64,000 nucleotides of DNA from contig NZ_AUII01000004.1 in assembly GCF_000423625.1 (NCBI RefSeq), forward strand, positions 124,001 to 188,000. Direction: 5' to 3'. Below, piece by piece: positions 8,196-16,555 of this stretch (within the stretch, counting starts at the first letter, position 1; the number at the start of each line of letters is the position of its first letter). This stretch comes from Pseudonocardia asaccharolytica DSM 44247 = NBRC 16224. Its GTDB lineage: Bacteria > Actinomycetota > Actinomycetes > Mycobacteriales > Pseudonocardiaceae. The notes under the pieces were generated by a model that saw only the letters and a list, made by a program, of their open reading frames with translations, did no database searches and was not told the DNA's origin. Both the position numbers and the translations under genes were made by a program.

Positions 8196-8720
8196 ATGGC
8201 TCAGCGTGACTACCGCGAGCAGTCCGAGGCCGCCGACCTAACCGACGGCCTGCACCTGGAGACGGCCGAGGTCCTGGTCTGCCCCGCCGGGGACGGCGAC
8301 GCCCTGGACTCCGGATACGCGACCGCCGGACCGGCCCTACGGTCTCGACGAGGACGGTGTGACGGCGGCCGGCGCGCCGGCCGGCGACACCATCGACGAG
8401 CGCCTCCATCGGGAACGGCCCCAGGCGGAGCATGCTGCGGCTGACCGACCCGGGCAGGGCGGCCGGTTGCGGCCGCCTCGACGGGTGAGCCCATGGACGA
8501 CAACGACGCGGCGGACGTCGGCATCGACGGGGGCACGGCTTCGGCAGAGGAGGCCGCCGTGCACGATGTCGACGGGGATATCTCAATAATTCCTGAGGAT
8601 TCGCGGGTGGACGACCCCGAGATTGCCGCCGCACTTGACGACGGACCGCGCGTCGAGCAGGCGTGGCGGGATGCCGCCCGTGACGCCGGGGCCGACGCCG
8701 GTCCGAAAGGGACGGTGTAG
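8196..8720 (+). pseudogene. DUF5709 family protein broken by two compensating frameshifts
   Basis: Three pieces of one DUF5709-like protein lie in two frames. Frame A, starting at 8196, reads MAQRDYREQSEAADLTDGLH to DALDSGYA. The sense then continues in another frame from about 8322 as PPDRPYGLDEDGVTAAG and GDTIDERLHRERPQAE. It returns to frame A near 8450 and continues through RAGRPVAAASTGEPMDDNDA and VGIDGGTASAEEAAVHDVD to the stop at 8720. One extra base near 8322 and one missing base near 8450 account for this; left uncorrected, frame A hits a TGA at 8442-8444. DUF5709 is an acidic actinobacterial protein of unknown function. It may be a recent pseudogene or a sequence error. Confidence 0.65.
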
Positions 8721-8730
8721 CCGGCGCCGA

Positions 8731-9144
8731 CTACCCTGCGCAGCTTCTGGTGATCTTCGCGAGCTCCTTGTCGAGATCCATCCGCATGGCCTCGTGGCCG
8801 AGAGCGACCACGTCAATGCTCGAGTCGATGAAGCGTCGGAGCAGGGCGCGGTCGACCTCCAGGACTGCACGGCCGCCCGTGGACCGGGCCTCGAACTCCA
8901 CGATGTCGTATCCGGCGACCAGCTGGGGGCTCATCCGGATGTCCCCTTCGCCCGCCGGCCCGTCGAACGCCGCGACCACGAGATCGCGGGCGACGAACCA
9001 CTCGATCCAACGATCGTTGCGGGTCTGAACGGCGAACGAGACCGCGAAGGGGTCGGACGCGTCGTAGGTCCACCGGGTCACGACCGGCACCGGCTCCCCG
9101 TGCAGCACGGTGAACATGTCCTGCTGGATGGACTCGATCGGCAT
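8731..9144 (-). CDS. SsgA-like (SALP) family protein, sporulation/cell-division regulator
   Basis: A 137-residue protein matching the SsgA family: VPVVTRWTYDASDPFAVSF, then the invariant-type IEWFVARDLVVAAFDGPAGE with GDIRMSP, then GGRAVLEVDRALLRRFIDSS. In Streptomyces, SsgA-like proteins place septa and control peptidoglycan at sporulation or division; in other filamentous actinomycetes their role is less studied. The ATG at 9144 follows AAGGGGG; the longer upstream open frame is low complexity. It stands alone, so its partners cannot be inferred here. Confidence 0.85.
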   Translation of the reverse strand: MPIESIQQDMFTVLHGEPVPVVTRWTYDASDPFAVSFAVQTRNDRWIEWFVARDLVVAAFDGPAGEGDIRMSPQLVAGYDIVEFEARSTGGRAVLEVDRALLRRFIDSSIDVVALGHEAMRMDLDKELAKITRSCAG

Positions 9145-9503
9145 CGCCGTCGCCCCCTTGTGGATCTGCGCTGCCCATGGCTGGGCGGGTTCATCAGGCA
9201 ATCGCACACCGGGCGCCAAACGCTGCAATCGGCGTACGTGTCTCACCTGAACAGGTGACGGTTCGCACCTTCGACGCCGGCGACCACCGCTCGGTTGCAG
9301 GCCCCGGCAGCCCGCCTGCGGGCGGGGCCGCCGGGGCCGCGGAGGCGGCGAATTACCCCCTTCGGGGGTGAGGCCCTCTCCGGCGGGGCTGGGCCGACCT
9401 GGTGATCGCCGCAGGCGGTGGGGATCACGCGACCGTGTCGGCACCGGCCCTCGTTAGGGTTGCGCCAAGCAGTGCAGCTCTTCCACGACTCGCGAGGTGC
9501 GAC
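9145..9503. other. Intergenic region, 359 bp, with one short hairpin
   Basis: This interval separates the SsgA-like gene (leftward) from the acyl-CoA synthetase gene (rightward) and should contain both promoters. The only structure seen is ACCCCCTTCGGGGGT at 9355-9369, a 6-bp stem around a short TTC loop. No convincing small open reading frame was found. Confidence 0.5.
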
Positions 9504-11201
9504 ATGAGCGAAACGGGTGCGCAGGCCTTTTACGCGGCGCGGGACTTCCTGCTCGACCATCGCGAGGACTACGAGACCGCCTATCGGGATTTCCGCTGGC
9601 CCGAGCTCGGCGAGTTCAACTGGGCGCTGGACCACTTCGACGCCGTCGCCGCCGACCCGGAGCGCGGTGCGCGCCGTGCGTTGTGGATCGTGGAGAGCGC
9701 CGGCGCGGAGGCCTCTTGGACCTTCGCCGAGCTGTCCGCGCGCTCCAACCGGGTCGCGAACTGGCTGCGCGCGCAGGGCGTCTCGCGTGGCGATCGGATC
9801 ATCCTCATGCTGGGCAACCAGATCGAGCTGTGGGAGACACTGCTCGCCGCGATGAAGCTCGGCGCCGTCGTCATCCCCGCGACGACACTGCTCAACGCGG
9901 CCGACCTGCGGGACCGGGTGGACCGCGGACATGCCAAGCATGTGATCGTCGGGGGCGGAAACGCCGAGAAGTTCGACGACGTCGCCGGCGACTACACGCG
10001 CATCGCCGTCGGCAACCCACCGTCGGGGTGGCTCGACTACAGCGACGCCTACTTCGCCGCCGACACGTTCGCCCCGGACGGTGTGACCAAGGCGAGTGAC
10101 ACCCTGCTGCTCTACTTCACCTCGGGCACCACGGCCAAGCCGAAGCTCGTCGAGCACAGCCACGTGTCCTACCCGGTGGGTCATCTGTCCACGATGTACT
10201 GGATCGGGCTGGAGCCCGGCGACGTGCACCTCAACATATCCTCGCCGGGCTGGGCAAAGCACGCCTGGTCGAACGTGTTCGCCCCGTGGATCGCCGAGGC
10301 GTGCGTGCTCGTGATGAACTACGCCAGGTTCGACGCGGAGAGCGTGCTGGGTGTGCTCGACCGCTGCGGGGTCGACAGCTTCTGCGCTCCGCCGACCGTG
10401 TGGCGGATGCTGATCCAGGCCGACCTGTCGGGCCTGAAGAACCCGCCGCGGAAGGTCGTCGGCGCGGGCGAGCCGCTCAACCCCGAGGTCATCGAGCAGG
10501 TGGAGAAGGCCTGGGGGGTGCGGATCCGCGACGGGTTCGGGCAGACCGAGACCAGCGTGCAGATCGCCAACCCGCCCGGCCAGCCGATCAAGGCAGGGTC
10601 GATGGGGCGGCCTGCGCCCGGCTTCGTCGTCGAGCTGATCGACCCGGCCACCGGCGAGAAGGCCGAGGAGGGCGAGATCTGTCTCGATCTGTCGCAGCGC
10701 CCGGCCGGCCTGATGGTCGGTTACCGCGACGACCCCGAGCGCAACGCCGAGGCCATGGCGGGCGGCTACTACCACACCGGGGACGTCGGGGCTCGCGACG
10801 AGGACGGCTACATCACCTATGTCGGTCGGGCCGACGACGTGTTCAAGGCCAGCGACTACCGGATCTCGCCGTTCGAACTGGAAAGTGTGCTCATCGAACA
10901 TCCCGCGGTGGCCGAGGCGGCCGTCGTGCCCTCACCGGATCCGGTCCGCCTGGCCGTGCCCAAGGCGTACATCGTCCTCGCCGCCGGCTACGAGCCGAAC
11001 GAGGAGACCGCGCGGTCGATCCTGGAGTTCGCGCGCGACAACCTGGCACCCTACAAGCGAATCCGGCGGCTGGAGTTCTTCGAGTTGCCGAAGACCATCT
11101 CGGGGAAGATCCGCCGGGTGGAGTTGCGGGGCCGTGAGGATGGGCTGCGCAGCGACGGTGGGGCCACCCCGGTTTCGCCAAAGGGCGAGTACACCCTCTG
11201 A
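9504..11201 (+). CDS. AMP-binding acyl-CoA synthetase
   Basis: A 565-residue adenylate-forming enzyme. The core motifs are LLYFTSGTTAKPKLVEHSH (P-loop, A3), GFGQTETS (A5), YYHTGDVGARDEDGYITYVG (A7) and the C-terminal PKTISGKIRRVEL containing the catalytic lysine. The pattern resembles medium-chain or acetyl/propionyl-type acyl-CoA synthetases, which activate carboxylic acids through acyl-AMP. The ATG at 9504 has GAGGTG upstream; the N-terminal residues of the longer frame are low complexity. The chain length of the substrate cannot be read from sequence. Confidence 0.9.
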   Translation: MSETGAQAFYAARDFLLDHREDYETAYRDFRWPELGEFNWALDHFDAVAADPERGARRALWIVESAGAEASWTFAELSARSNRVANWLRAQGVSRGDRIILMLGNQIELWETLLAAMKLGAVVIPATTLLNAADLRDRVDRGHAKHVIVGGGNAEKFDDVAGDYTRIAVGNPPSGWLDYSDAYFAADTFAPDGVTKASDTLLLYFTSGTTAKPKLVEHSHVSYPVGHLSTMYWIGLEPGDVHLNISSPGWAKHAWSNVFAPWIAEACVLVMNYARFDAESVLGVLDRCGVDSFCAPPTVWRMLIQADLSGLKNPPRKVVGAGEPLNPEVIEQVEKAWGVRIRDGFGQTETSVQIANPPGQPIKAGSMGRPAPGFVVELIDPATGEKAEEGEICLDLSQRPAGLMVGYRDDPERNAEAMAGGYYHTGDVGARDEDGYITYVGRADDVFKASDYRISPFELESVLIEHPAVAEAAVVPSPDPVRLAVPKAYIVLAAGYEPNEETARSILEFARDNLAPYKRIRRLEFFELPKTISGKIRRVELRGREDGLRSDGGATPVSPKGEYTL

Positions 11202-11203
11202 CC

Positions 11204-11335
11204 GTGACGGGCGCGAACCCGCCGGGGATCACCGGCGGGCCGATGGCCGCCATGCTCGCGGATATGGCTGAGGTGTGGCGGCGGCTGCTCGCCGAGCATG
11301 CACCAGATCGCGGTCGCGGCCCGCGCCGTGCATGA
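11204..11335 (+). CDS. Small hypothetical protein, 43 residues
   Basis: A short frame from the GTG at 11204 reads VTGANPPGITGGPMAAMLAD, then MAEVWRRLLAEHAPDRGR. It has the helical, amphipathic look of small actinobacterial proteins often left unannotated. It starts two bases past the stop of the synthetase gene and ends before the convergent flavin reductase. Codon use is consistent with coding, but the length makes the call weak. Function unknown. Confidence 0.4.
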   Translation: MTGANPPGITGGPMAAMLADMAEVWRRLLAEHAPDRGRGPRRA

Positions 11336-11358
11336 GTGGGGGTGTCCGGGCTGGCGCG

Positions 11359-11997
11359 TCAGGGTCCGGGCGGGGTGAAATGCCCCGGCCAGTCCTGGTG
11401 CGCGATCCGCGTGATCGATAGCACTTCCCCGATCGTGGACCATTCGTTGCGGCCCAGCCGGGCGAGCGGCCGCAGCTTCTCGATCGCCGGCAGGCTGTTG
11501 CCCCGCTCGTCGACGACGAACACGTCCTCGTCGACCGCGGCGTGCAGGACCCGGCCGATCACGACCGTCGAGTCGCCGAGCTCCAGGTCGCGCTCGAGCC
11601 GGCATTCGAATGCGACGGGCGACTCGGCGACGCGGAACGGCGCGACGGTCCGGCTGGGCTCGGAGGTCAGGCCGACCGCGGCGAACTCGCTGATCTCGGC
11701 GGGGAAGTCGGTGGCCGTCGCGTTGATCTTCTCGAACATCGGTTCGCCGGCCAAGCAGATGACGAACTCGCCGGTGGCGCGGATGTTGCGCAAGGAGTCT
11801 TTGGTGCCGACGGAGGTGAACTGCATCATCGGCGGGTCGACGCACGACACCGTGAAGAACGAGTGCGGGGCGAGATTGTCGACCCCGGCGGCGGAGCGGC
11901 TGGAGACCCAGGCGATCGGCCGGGGGACCACGGTGGCGGTCATCAGCTTGTAGAACTGGCGGGCCCCGAGATCGGCGGGGTCCAGGTCGGTACGCAT
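11359..11997 (-). CDS. Flavin reductase family protein
   Basis: A 212-residue FMN-binding split-barrel protein: ARQFYKLMTATVVPRPIAWV, then APHSFFTVSCVDPPMMQFTS, then TKDSLRNIRATGEFVICLAG. These are the usual flavin-contacting segments of the flavin reductase-like domain family. Members reduce FMN with NAD(P)H for partner monooxygenases or act as oxidoreductases themselves; no monooxygenase partner is adjacent. It diverges from the hypothetical gene at 12061 across about 60 bp. Confidence 0.87.
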   Translation of the reverse strand: MRTDLDPADLGARQFYKLMTATVVPRPIAWVSSRSAAGVDNLAPHSFFTVSCVDPPMMQFTSVGTKDSLRNIRATGEFVICLAGEPMFEKINATATDFPAEISEFAAVGLTSEPSRTVAPFRVAESPVAFECRLERDLELGDSTVVIGRVLHAAVDEDVFVVDERGNSLPAIEKLRPLARLGRNEWSTIGEVLSITRIAHQDWPGHFTPPGP

Positions 11998-12060
11998 GAC
12001 CCGATCTTCCCTCCTGGCCCCCGTCGCGGGGTCGGGACCGGTTCTGCCACTGTAGGTCGG

Positions 12061-13056
12061 GTGAACCCCGTGAGCCGTGGTCGCAAGCCGAAGAAGAAGA
12101 CCTCGCGCCGGGAGCGACGAGATGGTACGCAGCAGAATCCCCCGGATGTCCTGTTCGCCCAGATGGTCCGCGAGGTCGGCCATGGCCTGGAGCGGAGCGA
12201 TGAACCGCTCGACGCGGAGTTGTGTGTCTCCGAGCTGTTGGGACAGGGGTGGAAGCAACCGGGGGTCGATCCCGAGGTCGCTGATGTTCTCGGCGAGGGC
12301 CTGATCCGCCGTACCGCGGGCCGGCGGGCGCCCGGTGCGCTGGCCCTGCTGCGCGTCCTCGCCGAGCTGGCCGGCCCGGGGCAGCGTGAGCCGGCCGCCG
12401 ACTCGTTGGCCGCGCGCGGGGTGCGCGCCCCGGGCTGGGTGGACCAGCTGGGTGACTGGGCACCGGCGAAGGCATGGGCCCACGGCGATGTCTACGGCGA
12501 TCAGGTCGGCGTGGCTGTCGGTTTCGACCGATCCGGCAGCGCCCCGCATGCGGTGATGGTCCTCGTGGACCATGCGCTCGGCGGGGTCGTCAAGGATGCC
12601 ATGGTCGTGGACGATCCCGAGGGCACGCTGCGCGAGGCCCGGCAGTTCGGCGACGAACAGTTGACCTGGCTGCGCGAGATCCCGCCCGCCGAGGCGCGCG
12701 CGATGCTCGAGCCGGCCTTCGCCGCGACCGAGGAGCTGGTCCTCGCGCCGCTGTCCGAGCAGCTCCGGGAGACCCGGGCGCTGGCACTGGCCCGGCTGCG
12801 CCTGCTCCCCGAGCCTGCGGACGAGGTGGTCGCCAACCAGCTCTGGGACGACGACCCGCCCGAGGCGTGGCGTGCCGCGCAGCGACTGACCGCGGCCGGC
12901 GTGGACCGGCACGACGTGCTGCACAAGCTCGCCGAGGTGGCGGCGCATCACACGCATGCGGTGCTGACGATGTCCGAACCGGTGGATCCCGATGTGCTGC
13001 GGGCCGACCTCGACGCGCTGGCCGCGCCCACGCGGCGGCGCGGCCGCAGGCCGTGA
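12061..13056 (+). CDS. Conserved hypothetical protein with a basic N-terminus
   Basis: A 331-residue protein I cannot assign to a named family. It begins VNPVSRGRKPKKKTSRRERR, a strongly basic stretch that could bind nucleic acid, followed by a mostly helical, acidic body. No membrane segment, signal peptide or catalytic motif was seen. Its GTG could be at 12061 or 12070. The stop overlaps the GTG of cobD (GTGA at 13053-13056), so it is translationally coupled to the cobalamin gene and may share its transcript, but that does not prove a role in cobalamin synthesis. Confidence 0.7.
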   Translation: MNPVSRGRKPKKKTSRRERRDGTQQNPPDVLFAQMVREVGHGLERSDEPLDAELCVSELLGQGWKQPGVDPEVADVLGEGLIRRTAGRRAPGALALLRVLAELAGPGQREPAADSLAARGVRAPGWVDQLGDWAPAKAWAHGDVYGDQVGVAVGFDRSGSAPHAVMVLVDHALGGVVKDAMVVDDPEGTLREARQFGDEQLTWLREIPPAEARAMLEPAFAATEELVLAPLSEQLRETRALALARLRLLPEPADEVVANQLWDDDPPEAWRAAQRLTAAGVDRHDVLHKLAEVAAHHTHAVLTMSEPVDPDVLRADLDALAAPTRRRGRRP

Positions 13057-13991
13057 CCGGTCGGGCCCGCGCTGCCGGGCTGCTCCTCGGGGTGGCCGCC
13101 GACGCGGTGTTCGGTGACCCGCGCCGGGGACATCCGGTGGCGGCGTTCGGCGCGCTGGCCTCGGAGCTGGAGCGCCGCGGGTACGCGGACACCCGCGCCG
13201 CGGGTATCCGCCACGCCGGCGCGCTGGTGGGGGCGGCGGTGCTGCTGGGCGCGGTTGCCGAGCGGGCCTGCCGGCGGCGGCCGGTCTTGCGGGGCGCGCT
13301 CACCGCGGTCGCAACCTGGGCGGTGCTCGGGGGTGCCTCGCTGGCTGGGGAAGGCGTCGCGCTCGCCGGGGAGCTGGAGCGCGACGATCTGGACGCGGCC
13401 CGGCGCCGGCTGCCCAGCCTGTGCGGGCGCGACCCCGCGTCGCTGGATGCGGACGGCATGGCCAGGGCCGGGGTGGAGTCGCTTGCCGAGAACACCTCCG
13501 ACGCCGTCGTCGCGCCGCTGCTCTGGGGTGCCATGGCCGGGGCGCCGGGGCTGTTGGCGTATCGCGCAGCCAACACCCTGGATGCGATGGCCGGCTATCG
13601 GTCGGCGCGCTACGCGCGGTTCGGCTGGGCCTCGGCCCGACTCGACGATGCGGCGAACCTGGTTCCCGCGCGGGTCGCCGCGCTGCTGTTCGTCGCGCTG
13701 GCCCCGGCCGTCGGCGGTTCCCCGCGGGCCGCGCTGACGGCGTGCCTGCGCGATGCGCGGGCTCATCCCAGCCCGAACGCGGGCCCGGTGGAGGCTGCGG
13801 CGGCGGGCGCGCTGGGTGTGCGGCTGGGTGGGCGTACGGTGTACGCGCACGGGGTCGAGCAGCGGCCGACGCTGGGGTCGGGGCGGGCGCCGAGGATCGC
13901 CGATCTGCGTCGGGCCGCGCGGCTGTCCCGGCTGGTGGGGGTGGCGGCGGCGCTGTCCGCCGCGGCCGCCCTGGCGCTGGGCCGCCGCTGA
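13053..13991 (+). CDS. cobD: Adenosylcobinamide-phosphate synthase CobD
   Basis: A 312-residue membrane protein of the CobD/CbiB family, which attaches (R)-1-amino-2-propanol (or its phosphate) to adenosylcobyric acid. Family marks are FGDPRRGHPVAAFG near the N-terminus, ARAGVESLAENTSDAVVAP, YRAANTLDAMAGYRSARYAR, and HPSPNAGPVEAAAAGALGV. Several Ala/Leu-rich segments are probable membrane helices. The GTG start overlaps the upstream stop. Next to it, on the other strand, is the SURF1 gene, the same pairing as Rv2236c/Rv2235 in M. tuberculosis. Confidence 0.93.
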   Translation: MTGRARAAGLLLGVAADAVFGDPRRGHPVAAFGALASELERRGYADTRAAGIRHAGALVGAAVLLGAVAERACRRRPVLRGALTAVATWAVLGGASLAGEGVALAGELERDDLDAARRRLPSLCGRDPASLDADGMARAGVESLAENTSDAVVAPLLWGAMAGAPGLLAYRAANTLDAMAGYRSARYARFGWASARLDDAANLVPARVAALLFVALAPAVGGSPRAALTACLRDARAHPSPNAGPVEAAAAGALGVRLGGRTVYAHGVEQRPTLGSGRAPRIADLRRAARLSRLVGVAAALSAAAALALGRR

Positions 13992-14010
13992 ATCCCCGCG
14001 GGCGGGGGTC

Positions 14011-14883
14011 TCAGCGGCGGCCGTAGCGGTCGGCGAGCGGGGTCTCCCGCGGGCCGTCGTCCGCACCGCCGCCGGCCGGGTCCGGGGAGCCGATCGACTC
14101 CTGGTCGCGGCCGGCCAGCGCGTCGCGGAGTGCGTCCTTGCTCCGGGCCCCGCCGCGGCGTTGCAGCACCTCGAGCCGGATGAAGTACCCCAGGGCGACT
14201 AGGGCGATCACCCCAAAGGTCAGCCACTGCAGCGCGTAGGACAGGTTGGAGAAGGGAGCGCCGCCGGTGGGTGTGGTAACGGCGAGCGGGGCGAGCACGC
14301 CGGGCTGGTCGGCGGAGAGCTGGATGTAGCCGGGCATCAGGTCCAGCCCGGTGGCCGCGGCGAGCGGGCGGGAATCGGCCGCGTACAGCTGCCGGCGACC
14401 GTCGATCGTGAGGATCGGCCGGTCCTGCGGGTCGGTCTCGTTCACCCGCAGCCGACCGGTCACCGTCACCGTGCCCGGGGGCGGCGCGGCGTAGGCGGGA
14501 ACGCCCTGACCAGTGCTCGTCACCGAACCGCGGTTGATCGTGATCAGCCGGCCGTCCTCGGTGCGCATCGGGGTGAGCACCTCGAACGCGGGCTTCCCGT
14601 TGACGACCTGCAGCCGCACCAGGCTTTCGTCCGCGGGCAGATAGGTGCCGGAGATGCTCACCTGGCGCCATTCGACGTCGCGGGTGACCGCACCGTCGGC
14701 CGGCACGAGGTCCTGGAGCGGGGCAGGTGGAATGGCGTAGGAGGTGTCGATGGCTTGCTGCTGGGCGTCCCGCTGAGCCTCGCGGTTGAACTGCCACGGC
14801 GCGAGGAAGGTGTAGCAGGCGATCACGAACCCGACGACCGCCACGATGAGGGCGAGCCAGCTCGGCCGCAGCAGGAAGCGCAT
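14011..14883 (-). CDS. SURF1 family cytochrome oxidase assembly protein
   Basis: A 290-residue protein with the SURF1 layout: an N-terminal membrane helix ([20 protein letters not shown]) followed by [13 protein letters not shown], a central periplasmic-type domain ([22 protein letters not shown]), and a second membrane helix near the C-terminus ([20 protein letters not shown]). It ends with a hydrophilic tail of about 55 residues. SURF1 proteins help insert haem a into cytochrome oxidase. It matches Rv2235 in position and type. It diverges from cobQ across about 70 bp. Confidence 0.88.
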   Translation of the reverse strand: MRFLLRPSWLALIVAVVGFVIACYTFLAPWQFNREAQRDAQQQAIDTSYAIPPAPLQDLVPADGAVTRDVEWRQVSISGTYLPADESLVRLQVVNGKPAFEVLTPMRTEDGRLITINRGSVTSTGQGVPAYAAPPPGTVTVTGRLRVNETDPQDRPILTIDGRRQLYAADSRPLAAATGLDLMPGYIQLSADQPGVLAPLAVTTPTGGAPFSNLSYALQWLTFGVIALVALGYFIRLEVLQRRGGARSKDALRDALAGRDQESIGSPDPAGGGADDGPRETPLADRYGRR

Positions 14884-14955
14884 ATCCCTACGGTAAGCGG
14901 TCCCGCCACGGCGGCGGCGGTCACGTCGTGGTCCCGACCGGTGATACTGACGCGC

Positions 14956-16485
14956 GTGTCCGGTGGGTTGACAGGTGCGCTGCTGGTGGCGGGGACCACG
15001 TCGGACGCCGGGAAGAGTGTCCTGGTCGCAGGGCTCTGCCGGTGGCTGACGCGACGCGGCGTCCGCGTTGCCCCGTTCAAGGCGCAGAACATGAGCAACA
15101 ACTCGGTCGTCACCGTCGACGGTGGGGAGATCGGCCGGGCGCAGGCGATGCAGGCGCAGGCGTGTGGGCTGGAGCCGAGGGTCGCGTTCAACCCGGTGCT
15201 GCTCAAGCCCGGCGGCGACCGGACGTCCCAGGTGGTCGTGTTGGGCAGGGCCGACGGGCAGGTGAGCGCGCGGTCCTATCGGGATCGGACCGCCGGATTG
15301 CGGGAGGTCGTGGCCGCGACCCTGGCCCGGTTGCGCGCGGAGTTCGACGTGGTCGTGTGCGAGGGTGCCGGATCGCCTGCGGAGATCAACTTGCGTGCCA
15401 CGGATCTGGCCAACATGGGCCTGGCGCAGGCCGCGGACCTGCCCGTCGTCGTGGTAGGGGACATCGACCGCGGTGGTGTGCTGGCGCATCTGTTCGGCAC
15501 GGTTGCTGTGCTCGACCCCGCCGACCAGGCCCGGATCGCCGGGTTCGTGATCAACAAGTTCCGCGGCGATCCGGCGTTGCTCACCCCGGGGCTCGCCCGG
15601 CTGCGTGAGCTGACCGGACGGCCGACGTTCGGTGTGCTGCCCTGGGCGGAACGGTTGTGGCTCGACGCAGAGGATTCGCTGTCGGCCGTCGCGGACGGGA
15701 TTGTGGGCCGCCCGGCGCCGCCGCACGGATCGGCGTGGCTGCGGGTCGCGGTCGTGCGTCTGCCGCGGATCTCCAACGCCACCGATGTCGAGGCGCTGGC
15801 CTGCGAGCCGGGTGTCGCGGTCCGGTACGTGACGGAGCCGTCGCGGCTGCTCGACGCCGACGTGGTGGTGCTGCCGGGGTCGAAGGCGACCGTGTCGGAC
15901 CTGGCCTGGCTGCGGGCGTCCGGGTTGGCCGATGCGGTGGTGGCGCACGCGGACGCGGGCAGGCCGGTGCTGGGGATCTGCGGCGGCTACCAGATGCTCG
16001 GCAGACGGATCGCGGACCCGCTGGGGGTGGAGGTTCCCGGTGGTTCGGAGGTCGCCGGGCTCGGGCTGCTCGATCTGGAGGTGGAGTTCGACGCCGAGAA
16101 GCACCTGGCCCGGCCGTCGGGGGCCGAGCCGGGAACCGGCTACCAGATCCATCACGGGCGGGTCGTGCGCTCGGGGGACGCGTTCCTGCTGGCCGACGAG
16201 GGGTCTGATGCCGGGGTGGTGCTCGGCACCCACTGGCACGGCCTGTTGGAGGACGACGCGTTCCGCCGGGCGCTTCTGGAGCGGCTGGCCGCGCAGGCCG
16301 GGCGGAGCGGGTTCCGGATCGCGCCGGGCACCAGTTTCGCCGCGGAACGTGCCGCACAGCTCGATCTGCTCGGTGACCTCGTCGAGACCCACCTCGATAC
16401 ACGTGCACTTGAACATGTCATCAGTCACGGTTCGCCGGCCGAGCTCCCGATGATCGAGTGCGGTCTGGCAGGCTCCCACCCGTGA
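14956..16485 (+). CDS. cobQ: Cobyric acid synthase CobQ
   Basis: A 509-residue glutamine-dependent amidase that converts adenosylcobyrinic a,c-diamide to adenosylcobyric acid. The N-terminal ATPase domain begins [20 protein letters not shown] and includes [20 protein letters not shown] and [16 protein letters not shown]. The C-terminal glutamine amidotransferase domain has the nucleophile in [11 protein letters not shown] (about Cys342) and the histidine region GTHWHGLLE. The GTG at 14956 gives the N-terminus usual for the family; an upstream GTG at 14941 is possible. It is transcribed towards the chelatase gene. Confidence 0.94.
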   Translation: MSGGLTGALLVAGTTSDAGKSVLVAGLCRWLTRRGVRVAPFKAQNMSNNSVVTVDGGEIGRAQAMQAQACGLEPRVAFNPVLLKPGGDRTSQVVVLGRADGQVSARSYRDRTAGLREVVAATLARLRAEFDVVVCEGAGSPAEINLRATDLANMGLAQAADLPVVVVGDIDRGGVLAHLFGTVAVLDPADQARIAGFVINKFRGDPALLTPGLARLRELTGRPTFGVLPWAERLWLDAEDSLSAVADGIVGRPAPPHGSAWLRVAVVRLPRISNATDVEALACEPGVAVRYVTEPSRLLDADVVVLPGSKATVSDLAWLRASGLADAVVAHADAGRPVLGICGGYQMLGRRIADPLGVEVPGGSEVAGLGLLDLEVEFDAEKHLARPSGAEPGTGYQIHHGRVVRSGDAFLLADEGSDAGVVLGTHWHGLLEDDAFRRALLERLAAQAGRSGFRIAPGTSFAAERAAQLDLLGDLVETHLDTRALEHVISHGSPAELPMIECGLAGSHP

Positions 16486-16555
16486 GCGAGCGTGCGCGCT
16501 CGATGGCGACCGCGGCGTGGCGGCTGCGGACGAGGAACGTCAGCGAGGAGATTGC

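Noticed and set aside
9355-9369. Terminator ACCCCCTTCGGGGGT
   Set aside because: It lies between divergent genes, not after a gene end, and the stem is short, so it is noted only as a hairpin.
9243-10901. 550-codon minus-strand frame across the acyl-CoA synthetase
   Set aside because: The plus strand has all adenylation motifs in order; the minus frame is low complexity.
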